From: an uncultured Bacteroidales bacterium
GTDB lineage: Bacteria; Bacteroidota; Bacteroidia; Bacteroidales; WCHB1-69
DNA: 62,280 bases
Reading direction: 5' to 3'
Assembly: GCA_900315705.1 (NCBI GenBank)
Contig: ONAB01000015.1
Location: 1-62,280 of the forward strand
Part shown: positions 37,687 through 44,758 of the stretch, in pieces
Layout: the number at the start of each line of letters is the position of its first letter
Position numbering within the stretch: the stretch's first letter is position 1
Program-made: the position numbers and the translations under genes
The notes under the pieces: model-generated
The model's database searches: none
The model's input: only the letters and a program-made list of their open reading frames with translations
Told to the model about the DNA's origin: nothing

Positions 37687-38301
37687 CTATTCAACTAAGT
37701 GCCATAGCCAGTTGGCAGAATTGTTCCCCCTGTTGGAGAAAGAAGTCAGCCCCTTGTCTTTTACGATTTGAGCGGACAAAGAATTGTCGCCAACCACACC
37801 AAAATCAATAGCATCTCCAAGGTCGGAAATATCCCCATCATAGGGTTGGGACGTCAGGTTGACGTGCGCATTGTTGTAATGAGCTTCAAAACCGAACCGA
37901 ATGCTGACCCTTTGTCCATTTTCTCCGCCGGCTGTGCCATAAAACGAAAGACGGAACTCATCCGGCACTTCATCGCTGCTTTGTCCGGAAATGCGGGATA
38001 GCCGCACATAATACACCGGTAGATCATAACCAGGGTGACAATGATCCCAATAGTAAGTGTAATAGGCGGTGTCATAGTTCAGTAAATCCATATCGCGGAC
38101 CTCATAGACCAAAGTGTCAGACAATGATTCAGGTCTGTCATTATAAAAAGAGATTTGTTGTCCTACTTCGTATGGGAGATATTGGTTGAGAACTTTAGGC
38201 AAGCACCAGCCGTGAGCGGTGGTGATTTCACAATCATCGGTGGTGCATCCCGTAAAGACCAATGCACTGCATACAAGCAGTAGTAATGATATTTTTTTCA
38301 T
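37687..38301 (-). CDS. Putative lipoprotein
   Basis: This 204-residue protein has a lipoprotein signal (MKKISLLLLVCSALVFTGC, lipidated Cys19), then a Cys/Tyr-rich start (CEIT..HGWCLP) and beta-type sequence (FRLSFYGTAGG, RVSIRFGFEAHYNN). I recognise no family. Asp/Thr after the Cys fits surface or outer-membrane retention only weakly. It lies 10 bp after the 314-residue secreted protein and should be co-transcribed with it from the regulated promoter at 39344. Base composition is more AT-rich than the polysaccharide genes next door. Confidence 0.72.
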   Translation of the reverse strand: MKKISLLLLVCSALVFTGCTTDDCEITTAHGWCLPKVLNQYLPYEVGQQISFYNDRPESLSDTLVYEVRDMDLLNYDTAYYTYYWDHCHPGYDLPVYYVRLSRISGQSSDEVPDEFRLSFYGTAGGENGQRVSIRFGFEAHYNNAHVNLTSQPYDGDISDLGDAIDFGVVGDNSLSAQIVKDKGLTSFSNRGNNSANWLWHLVE

Positions 38302-38311
38302 TGTTGTGTTT

Positions 38312-39256
38312 TTAATAATTTACAATTTTTTTCACGAAATCCCCAATCTTCACCACATAGCACCCTCTCTGTAACGGTATGAATTCTTTTGAATCTGACA
38401 GTGTTTTTCTGGCAATGAGTTGTCCTGACAAATTATATACCTCACAAACAACTTTTTCATTAACCCCAGAGATATTAACACCCTGTCCCGTACAAAATAA
38501 TTTGTATTCAGGATCAGCGTGTTCCGGAACTGATGATTCACGGTGAATCTCAAGATGCCCACAAGCCTGGCCGTTATTGTCAACGACAGTAGCGCTGTCT
38601 GCGTTGAAAGATGCCTGCTCCGGCACTGTTATGTGACAATTGTCCAATGACAACTGCCCTATGTTTCTGAGGGCCCTTGGCGCATTAATGACCAAAGAAC
38701 TTCCGTTCACACTAATTTCCGCATAACAACCGTGATCATTTTGAAAATGTGAATTCATATATGTCCATATCCCGCAGGAATAGGGTGTGTTTATTTCCAC
38801 GTGGCTGTTTTCAGATATAACCACTCCGTTATTTCGATTCATCAAATCTCCGAGTCCCCAAAAAAAGATTCCTCCCCAGGAATTCTCATACGGAGATTCC
38901 AATAACAGACTTCCCCCACCTTTGATGTGGAAGACTGAATGAGATATCTCTATGGGTACCAAACCTGTTATTTTGTTTTCCCCTATTAATACTATGGAAA
39001 TGCTGTCCTCTTGGTGTATAGCAATTCCTCCTCTGATCGGCGTGGACAAAGGCATTGTAATAGTGGCATTATGCATAGTGAGGGTCCGGGAATCTGACTG
39101 GTAATAGATTGTGCCAGTTATACAGTCGCTGGTCACAACAGTATCCCTGTTAAGGTCTATTCGCACGTTACCGACATAGACATCAGCATTTGCCCGGTTT
39201 GTAGAAACAAGGAAAAACAGACTAAACAATGTTGAAAGCAAAATGATTTTTTTCAT
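38312..39256 (-). CDS. Secreted beta-helix-like protein with short T9SS-type C-terminal domain
   Basis: This 314-residue protein has a signal peptide (MKKIILLSTLFSLFFLVSTNRANA). The middle shows beta-rich, repeated turns (TLTMHNATITM, SISIVLIGENKI, GVVISENSHVEI, SSLVINAPRALRNI), resembling a carbohydrate-binding or beta-helix stalk. The last ~60 residues (VVCEVYNLSGQLIARKTL to GCYVVKIGDFVKKIVNY) fit a T9SS type A sorting domain, although the PNP motif is missing. The gene is AT-rich. Its promoter region matches that of the small lipoprotein at 41001 over about 54 bp, suggesting shared control by the nearby LytTR regulator. Confidence 0.75.
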   Translation of the reverse strand: MKKIILLSTLFSLFFLVSTNRANADVYVGNVRIDLNRDTVVTSDCITGTIYYQSDSRTLTMHNATITMPLSTPIRGGIAIHQEDSISIVLIGENKITGLVPIEISHSVFHIKGGGSLLLESPYENSWGGIFFWGLGDLMNRNNGVVISENSHVEINTPYSCGIWTYMNSHFQNDHGCYAEISVNGSSLVINAPRALRNIGQLSLDNCHITVPEQASFNADSATVVDNNGQACGHLEIHRESSVPEHADPEYKLFCTGQGVNISGVNEKVVCEVYNLSGQLIARKTLSDSKEFIPLQRGCYVVKIGDFVKKIVNY

Positions 39257-39343
39257 AATTATAGATTTATTTTTTGATTTGAATTCTGTGTTTATAACAA
39301 CGTGTTTTTTTTTGATTTATTATATTTGTCGTTTTTTTGCTGG

Positions 39344-39403
39344 CAAAATTACAAATCTTTCCTCGATTTTTATCCCTTCACAGCACGAATGTGAACCTTC
39401 TCA
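39344..39403 (-). promoter_or_regulatory. Promoter with putative LytTR-type operator for the 39256/38301 operon
   Basis: The -7 element is TAATTTTG (39344-39351, minus strand). Two similar 12-mers start at 39371 (plus strand TATCCCTTCACA) and 39392 (TGAACCTTCTCA), exactly 21 bp apart; the first begins 19 bp from the -7 element, where a -33 box would be. AATGTGAACC at 39388-39397 occurs at the same offset in the lipoprotein promoter at 41184-41237. Confidence 0.55.
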
Positions 39404-39488
39404 CCTAAAATATGACGACACAGGATATATAAACAATCTCTTGGTAAAACAAATATCAAATATACAGCACTTTACACAAATACGGTTT

Positions 39489-39521
39489 TATCCCTTCTCA
39501 ATTCCGTTTTATTCCTTCACA
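39489..39521. promoter_or_regulatory. Second direct-repeat pair, 21-bp spacing
   Basis: TATCCCTTCTCA (39489-39500) and TATTCCTTCACA (39510-39521) are direct repeats 21 bp apart and resemble the site at 39371. LytTR proteins bind direct repeats about two helical turns apart, which this fits. Confidence 0.45.
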
Positions 39522-39566
39522 CGCTTTTTTTGATGATTTTTGTCTTGTAAATGTGTTTTCGGCGGG

Positions 39567-39920
39567 GCAAGTAGCATCTCTCCGAGATGCCGGGTAGCAT
39601 ACCGGCGTCCCGTCACCACACTGCGTATGGTGTTAATTGCACTCCGTGCGTGCCGCCTCTCCGAGGCTGTAATAAGTCCTCCGGTCCGTACATCGTACTT
39701 TCCCACGTCCCGTCAGGGACGGAAGCCCGGTAGAAAGATGCGGCATACCACGAACCGTAACGTCCCGCAGGGACGACACATTGTCTGTTGCCCCTGTAGG
39801 ACATTGTTTTGCCCCTACGGGGCATCGGGGCCGCGCCGCACGCACCGTTTCTACCGGGCTGTTGTCCCTGCCGGGACACGGGGGTGAACGAGTAGAGCCG
39901 CCACATTGTGACGGCTCTAC
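39567..39920. repeat. Composite repeat block: module C variant plus hairpin module B
   Basis: Many short hairpins follow each other: GCATCTCTCCGAGATGC, GCCTCTCCGAGGC, CGTCCCGCAGGGACG, and CCCCTGTAGG/CCCCTACGG variants. The block ends with module B at 39892-39920. Parts recur at 42600-42865 and 60380-60640 in a different order, so it is a mosaic. It fills the gap between the 39256 promoter region and the T9SS gene ending at 39933. Confidence 0.82.
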
Positions 39921-39932
39921 GGACGCATTACC

Positions 39933-40910
39933 TTACATTTTTACAAACTTTCTCACCACCACGCCCTTCTCATTGCGGAAGGCGACCACATAGAGGCCGG
40001 GGGTGAGGTGGGAGACGTCGAGTTGGGTGACAGGCTCGTGGCATTCGCGGGTGAGCACCACCACACCCGTGAGGTTGGTGACAGTAATCGTACCTTGCGG
40101 ATTGTCCGTGCCCTCGAACTCCACGTGCAGGGTGTTGCCGGCAGGGTTGGGGTAGAGTTTCATCGACACGTCGGGGTATCCTGGAATAGAAACTGCATAT
40201 TGTACACAACCCAGCACCGTATCGGTCATATAGACGAGCGAGTCGTTGTGGTGCACGCAAAGCAGCAGACCCAAATCATAGGCGATGCCACTGTTGACGA
40301 TTTCAAACGGACCGAATGCAGGACCGACACCTTCTATAAAGCAGTTGCGGTACGGATACTGTGCAGACAAGAGATTTCCTCCACACAGGGCAACAGGAGG
40401 GAACCACACTACTTTTCTGCCCTCTTCGTAGGTGACGGAGTCCACCGTCCAACAAGAATAGTTGCCGGAGGAAAGACAGAATGTGTCGCCAGGTTGCAGC
40501 GACAAGTCGCAGGTTATCACTTCGGTATCGTCATCGGGGTAGTACCGGAACAATTGTCCCGTTGTCGTGTCCTCCCTCAGATACATCATAAGGCCAGGCT
40601 CAGTGAATTCTACATTCGATACCGCTTTGAAAACCCTGTATTTTTTGTTGTTGAAAATGGCCGTGTCGGAGGCGCTTCCGGCAAAAAGGATGGATTGTGC
40701 CCCAAGATACAGCGAGTCGGATTTAACGATTGGTAACGGGCCAAAGGCTATGCTGAAGGAGAGGGAATCGTCGGTCAGCACCGGCATATACCCCCCGCCG
40801 TCCTTGGCGGCAGCCCGGCGGAGGTCGGTTTCATTCTGTCCCAACGCCATTCCGCAGCTGCAACACAGCAGCAGCATTAAAACTGTTAAGGATAAAAACT
40901 TTCTTTTCAT
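39933..40910 (-). CDS. Secreted protein with T9SS type A sorting domain
   Basis: This 325-residue protein has a signal peptide with a possible lipobox (MKRKFLSLTVLMLLLCCSCGMALG), then a beta-rich region of ~215 residues without family match (YFRVF..VSNVEFTEPGLMMYL, QPGDTFCLSSGNYSCW). The last ~80 residues (VSMKLYPNPAGNTLHVEF to VVVRKFVKM) form a T9SS sorting domain that is nearly the same as that of the protein ending at 60965, both in protein and DNA. The repeat block directly follows its stop codon, as it does for that other gene. Confidence 0.82.
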   Translation of the reverse strand: MKRKFLSLTVLMLLLCCSCGMALGQNETDLRRAAAKDGGGYMPVLTDDSLSFSIAFGPLPIVKSDSLYLGAQSILFAGSASDTAIFNNKKYRVFKAVSNVEFTEPGLMMYLREDTTTGQLFRYYPDDDTEVITCDLSLQPGDTFCLSSGNYSCWTVDSVTYEEGRKVVWFPPVALCGGNLLSAQYPYRNCFIEGVGPAFGPFEIVNSGIAYDLGLLLCVHHNDSLVYMTDTVLGCVQYAVSIPGYPDVSMKLYPNPAGNTLHVEFEGTDNPQGTITVTNLTGVVVLTRECHEPVTQLDVSHLTPGLYVVAFRNEKGVVVRKFVKM

Positions 40911-41000
40911 AATCTTATGGTATTTAAATGGTTAATAAATATGTCTATGAATATAACTATATTGGCAAGCATATGCTGCTTATTGACAAGTCATTAAATA

Positions 41001-41144
41001 TCAATTGTTTCCTATCTTTCCGCCATCTGGCACCACAATTACACGGTTCGGCGACTGTTGATGTGTGGTCTTTGGGGAATCCTCTTTCTCGCACGCACCC
41101 AGAATCAGGATTGCGAGCAGTGCTATTGTCAATACTTTTTTCAT
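41001..41144 (-). CDS. 47-residue putative lipoprotein
   Basis: Below usual ORF size limits. From the ATG at 41144 the protein reads MKKVLTIALLAILILGACEK, a textbook lipoprotein signal with Cys18, then a 29-residue hydrophilic tail ending VVPDGGKIGNN. A -7 element lies 39 bp upstream with a putative LytTR operator behind it. The gene is divergent from the LytTR regulator at 41433, which suggests it is the regulator's target or signalling partner. No family is recognised. Confidence 0.72.
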   Translation of the reverse strand: MKKVLTIALLAILILGACEKEDSPKTTHQQSPNRVIVVPDGGKIGNN

Positions 41145-41183
41145 AGTGTTATTTTTTGATTGTTGATATCAGTTTTTCGGTCA

Positions 41184-41265
41184 CAAAAATACAATCTGTT
41201 TGACATTTTTTAAAACCTCTCACCAGAAATGTGAACCCCCTGTCATTAAGATGTGAACCCCTGTT
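41184..41265 (-). promoter_or_regulatory. Promoter with putative LytTR-type operator for the 47-residue lipoprotein
   Basis: The -7 element TATTTTTG (41184-41191, minus strand) is followed, 19 bp on, by three related 12-mers at 41211, 41232 and 41254 (spacing 21 and 22 bp). ATGTGAACCCC occurs twice (41229-41239, 41251-41261). The segment 41184-41237 aligns without gaps in its operator half to 39344-39397. Confidence 0.55.
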
Positions 41266-41327
41266 TAAAATAGACCAGTTAATATATTGATTACAAACAA
41301 ATTGAAAAATCTCTCAATTTTTGAATG

Positions 41328-41363
41328 TGAGAGGTGATAAACACCTTTTTGTGAGAGAGGATA
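41328..41363 (+). promoter_or_regulatory. Direct repeats upstream of the LytTR regulator gene
   Basis: TGAGAGGTGATA (41328-41339) and TGAGAGAGGATA (41352-41363) are 24 bp apart and resemble, in inverse orientation, the sites at 39489 and 39510. They lie about 35-70 bp before the regulator's -7 element and may be autoregulatory. Confidence 0.4.
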
Positions 41364-41397
41364 AGTTTTTTTCTGTTTCTCGTATCGGAAAAATAAC

Positions 41398-41405
41398 TAT
41401 CTTTG
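41398..41405 (+). promoter_or_regulatory. -7 element of the LytTR regulator gene
   Basis: TATCTTTG fits TAnnTTTG, 27 bases before the ATG at 41433. Confidence 0.58.
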
Positions 41406-41432
41406 CATTCATTTCATTTAAAACAAACGGTA

Positions 41433-42500
41433 ATGAAACACTCGAAAACAATCGTCTCCATTTTGCTGAACATCGTTTTCTGCGCAGTGACGCTTTGGTT
41501 CTTCACTCGCAATGCATTCTTGAGACCATTCTCTGGCAGTTTTATCAAAGAATTCATCTCTGGCCTTGTGTTGTTGGGGTCACTGTATCTCAATTACTTC
41601 TTGCTATATCCAAAGATTTATCAAAAGCATCAGTATGCTTATTGGATAGCATTGGTGCTCATAGCCTTCACAACGGGTCTTGTGGATTTTGGACTCGCAA
41701 AAAAGAATATTTTGTTTTGTGCCGCCAGTGCTATACAAATTACCGGTTCTTTTAATTTCTTTTTAAAGGTTTATTTTCTTATTATATTTCGCAATCTTGC
41801 TTTCAATTTCTTCCCCTTTCTTTTCAGGGAACGACAACATTTCCAAAAGTCATTGGAGAAGGAGGTGAAGGTTGTTTACCAAACTGTTCGGATGCTTGAT
41901 GTCACCGACAAAAACAACAATGTGAAACTGCTTCCCATCGATGACATTTTCTATTGTCATCAACAACGGAACTTTACCGATGTTTATACAGTGCAAGACA
42001 AGAGATACACGCGGCTCGGTTCGATGAAGCACCTGGAGCAACTGTTCGGGGATGATTTTGTCCGCCTTACATCCACCGTGCTGGCGCCCTTCCGTTATAT
42101 ACAGTCGTGCAAAGGAGACACTGTGATAATGAAGAAGATGACGTGGGAAGAAACCCCCACCACATTCAAGTTGGATCCCAACAACTGGAAAGAGATCGCC
42201 GAAAGCGTTGAAGAGGGCATTCTAAGACACGGAGCGGCGCCGGGCGGCAAACAGCACCAAAGGAAACCGGCCCGCCCAAAAAACAAACGGAAGAGACCCA
42301 TAACACCTTCCGATGACAAAATCAAGGCGGTACTTTCCTGCATAGAGAAAAATCCCAACTGCAATTCGGGGGAAATCATCGCCGAGACACAATTCTCGTT
42401 GAGCACCGTCGGCCGCTGCATCGCGGAGCTCAAGCAGCAGGGCCGCATCAAGCATAGCGGGAGCAGGAAACTGGGAGGGTATAAGGCAATTAAGAATTAA
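41433..42500 (+). CDS. Membrane-bound LytTR transcription regulator with C-terminal winged helix
   Basis: This 355-residue protein has four predicted membrane helices (about 6-26, 40-60, 68-88, 105-130), a LytTR DNA-binding domain (about 155-240; VKLLPIDDIFYCHQQRNFTD, RLTSTVLAPFRYIQSC), a basic linker (270-290) and a winged helix-turn-helix (about 295-350; NSGEIIAETQFSLSTVGRCI). It has no receiver domain, so it is not a classical response regulator; the membrane part may sense directly. Two DNA-binding domains in one protein is unusual. The ATG at 41433 avoids the promoter. The stop codon is formed by an ATTAAGA heptad array that begins in the last codons. Confidence 0.85.
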   Translation: MKHSKTIVSILLNIVFCAVTLWFFTRNAFLRPFSGSFIKEFISGLVLLGSLYLNYFLLYPKIYQKHQYAYWIALVLIAFTTGLVDFGLAKKNILFCAASAIQITGSFNFFLKVYFLIIFRNLAFNFFPFLFRERQHFQKSLEKEVKVVYQTVRMLDVTDKNNNVKLLPIDDIFYCHQQRNFTDVYTVQDKRYTRLGSMKHLEQLFGDDFVRLTSTVLAPFRYIQSCKGDTVIMKKMTWEETPTTFKLDPNNWKEIAESVEEGILRHGAAPGGKQHQRKPARPKNKRKRPITPSDDKIKAVLSCIEKNPNCNSGEIIAETQFSLSTVGRCIAELKQQGRIKHSGSRKLGGYKAIKN

Positions 42501-43100
42501 GAATTAAGAATGGAGAGTGGAGACGTTAGTAGAGCCGTCACATTGTGGCGGCTCCACGACGATGACCCCACAATGTGACGGCTCTACCGTGGCGGATATC
42601 CTCACACACCTCGCACCTTGCAAATACCTCACGTCCCGCCAGGGACGGAAGCCTGGTAGAACGATGCGGCACACCACGCATCGAAACGTCCCGCAGGAAC
42701 GACACATTTTATGTTGTCCTTAACGGGACACGGATGTGACGGGATGCAGTCAGTAGCATCTCTCCGAGATGCCGGGTGGCATACCGGCGCCCCATCACCA
42801 CACTGCGTATGGTGTTAATTGCACTCCGTGCGTGCCGCCTCTCCGAGGCTGTATAAGACTCCGGTCGTACTTCATACATCGTATCATAGACTTAAGACTT
42901 GAGACTGAAGACTTGAAACTTTAGACCATAGACCTTTTTCGTAAGTCGTAAGTCGCAAATCGCACGTCGTACATCGTACCTCGCAAATCGCAAATCGGGA
43001 GATTCCGCTCAACGCTACAGCGTTTCGCGGAATGGTGCGCCGCAAGCGGGGAGAAGAAAGGGAGATGGGCGGCGGGACGGGGCGTGCCGTTGCCGGAGCC
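42489..43100. repeat. Composite repeat region: heptads, module B, module C, heptads, truncated module A
   Basis: In order: ATTAAGA heptads (42489-42511) overlapping the regulator's 3' end; a module B hairpin (42529-42557) and a half copy (to ~42588); module C (~42600-42865) with hairpins such as GCATCTCTCCGAGATGC; phased heptads of CTTNARA and CGTAAGT/CGCAAAT types (~42883-42996); and module A cut after ~104 bp (42997-43100). The heptad segment CCATAGACC...CGTAAGTCG also occurs at 60027-60050. I see no gene in these 600 bases. Confidence 0.85.
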
Positions 43101-43136
43101 TTAACTTCTTAACTTCTTAATTTCTTAATTTCTTAG
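43101..43136. repeat. 8-bp phased array overlapping the flippase 3' end
   Basis: TTAACTTC/TTAATTTC units repeat four times and include the flippase stop codon (43125-43127), so the last codons are encoded by the repeat. Confidence 0.7.
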
Positions 43137-44582
43137 TTTCCCTTTCACCTTCTGCAAAAAAATCTCCTTGTACGTCTCGTACGCCTCCATCTTGAAAAGG
43201 ACTGAGATGAGCCAATAGAGGGCGACGTAGGCCACGATTTGCACCGCCATCACAATGTAGGGATGGAAGGGCAGCAGCTGGCCGCCGAAATAGACCGCCA
43301 CCGCCAAGAGCGCCGATAACAGGTAGCAGAACCCCACATCCCCCATTTGTCGCCAAATACCGTAGCGTATCAGTTTCTTGTTGACGAACGCGTTGATGAT
43401 GAAACTGATATATCCCACCGAGGTGACCGCCCACAACAATCCGTAAATGCCATATTGCGCTCCCAAAATTATGAGACCAATGCCAATAACTCGCTTGCTG
43501 AGCTGCACGATGAAGAAGATGTTGCTCTTTCCCAGCGACTTGATAACGTTGGTGTTCAGCGTGTTGAGCGTATAGATCATACTGGAAATGCAGAGAATCT
43601 GGAAGAAGGGCACCGCGGGCTCCCACTGCGGACCGTATAGCAGCAGGATCAAGGGTTTCGCCACCGCAATCATCAGCGCCATCAACGGGAAATTGAGGTA
43701 GGTGATGGCCTTGATGTTGCGGCGCACCGCGTAGAGCAGACGCTTCTTGTCGTCCTGTATGGAGGCGAAGACGGGGAAGGAAACCTGGTTCACAATCTGC
43801 GAGAGCGATTCGGTGGGCACCGACTCCAGCTTGCGCCCCTGCGTGTAATAGCCGAGGTCGGTGGCCGAGTAGAGCTTGCCGATGATGAGACTCTGCAGGT
43901 TGGTATAAACCGTTTCCACCAGCGAGGAGAGCGCCATCAGCCCGCCGAAGGCGAACAACTCCTTCAAAGAGGCCAGACTGAACTCCAGGGAGGGCCGCCA
44001 GTCGCTCATCTTCCACAACAGCAGCACGCTGGTGAGCGCGGTGATCAGCTGCGACACTACCAGACTCCAGATGCCAAAGCCCATCAAGGCCATCGCGATG
44101 GCTACCACCATCCCCACAAAGGTGGCAATGATGTTACGGACCGACAGCTCCTTGAACCGCAGATGCCGCTGCAATTGGCACGACTGCACGAGGGCGAACC
44201 CCTGGATTAGCAGCACAAGACTCTGCACACGGAGCACGTTGGTCAACTCGGGCATCTCGTAGTAGCGGGCGATGGCCGGAGCACAGAGGTATAATAGTCC
44301 GATGAAGAAGAGCGACGCTGCCAAGTTCCAATAGAATACGGAGTTGTAATCCACTTTTGTGGGCTCCTCCTTTTTCTGTATCAACGCCATCCCGAAACCG
44401 GCATACACGAAGATGGTGGAGATGGCGATGAAGACGTGCAACATCCCCACACACCCGAAGTCGGCAGGCACCAGCAACCGGGCCAGCACCATATTCGCGA
44501 CAAAAGAGAGCCCCACGGAACCGAACTTCCCGATTCCGGTCCAGATCATCCCGGCGATGGTTTTTTCTCTCAAAGTGGTCAT
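43125..44582 (-). CDS. Wzx/WzxC-like polysaccharide flippase
   Basis: This 485-residue MOP-superfamily protein has about 14 hydrophobic segments and the WzxC-type N-terminus (TIAGMIWTGIGKFGSVGLSFVANMVLARLLVPADFG, shown here only as a family match). It is expected to flip lipid-linked oligosaccharide across the inner membrane. It belongs to another subgroup than the flippase at 4095. It is the last gene of the minus-strand run rmlA-ugd-saccharopine-dehydrogenase-like-flippase, but a 173-bp repeat-bearing gap precedes it, so co-transcription is uncertain. Confidence 0.9.
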   Translation of the reverse strand: MTTLREKTIAGMIWTGIGKFGSVGLSFVANMVLARLLVPADFGCVGMLHVFIAISTIFVYAGFGMALIQKKEEPTKVDYNSVFYWNLAASLFFIGLLYLCAPAIARYYEMPELTNVLRVQSLVLLIQGFALVQSCQLQRHLRFKELSVRNIIATFVGMVVAIAMALMGFGIWSLVVSQLITALTSVLLLWKMSDWRPSLEFSLASLKELFAFGGLMALSSLVETVYTNLQSLIIGKLYSATDLGYYTQGRKLESVPTESLSQIVNQVSFPVFASIQDDKKRLLYAVRRNIKAITYLNFPLMALMIAVAKPLILLLYGPQWEPAVPFFQILCISSMIYTLNTLNTNVIKSLGKSNIFFIVQLSKRVIGIGLIILGAQYGIYGLLWAVTSVGYISFIINAFVNKKLIRYGIWRQMGDVGFCYLLSALLAVAVYFGGQLLPFHPYIVMAVQIVAYVALYWLISVLFKMEAYETYKEIFLQKVKGKLRN

Positions 44583-44599
44583 TGTGGTTTACGATTTAT

Positions 44600-44664
44600 G
44601 GTCTCCTCCTCACGGCATCATAGGCTCCTCCTCACAGTATCACGGTCTCCTCCTCACGGCACCA
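44600..44664. repeat. Three tandem copies of a ~22-bp unit
   Basis: GGTCTCCTCCTCACGGCATCA and two close variants stand head to tail in the gap upstream of the flippase gene. A short GTCCC/GGGAC hairpin follows at 44707-44719. Confidence 0.7.
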
Positions 44665-44728
44665 CACTGCGCGACTTCGTCGCTTGTGCGGGGTTACTAG
44701 GATTTTGTCCCTTCGGGACTGCTTGAGG

Positions 44729-44758
44729 AAAGTCTAAAGTCTAAAGTCTAAAGTCTTA
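44729..44758. repeat. AAAGTCT heptad array at a stop codon
   Basis: Four perfect AAAGTCT units end in TTA, the stop codon (minus strand) of the saccharopine-dehydrogenase-like gene. On the minus strand each unit reads AGACTTT and carries TTTAG across unit joints, giving stops in all frames. Confidence 0.75.

Noticed and set aside
39243-39533. 96-codon plus-strand frame
   Set aside because: Phe/Ile-rich, overlaps the start of the minus-strand gene and the regulatory repeats; looks accidental.
42883-42996. Possible CRISPR-like array
   Set aside because: Units are 7 bp without unique spacers and there are no cas genes, so it is a simple phased repeat.
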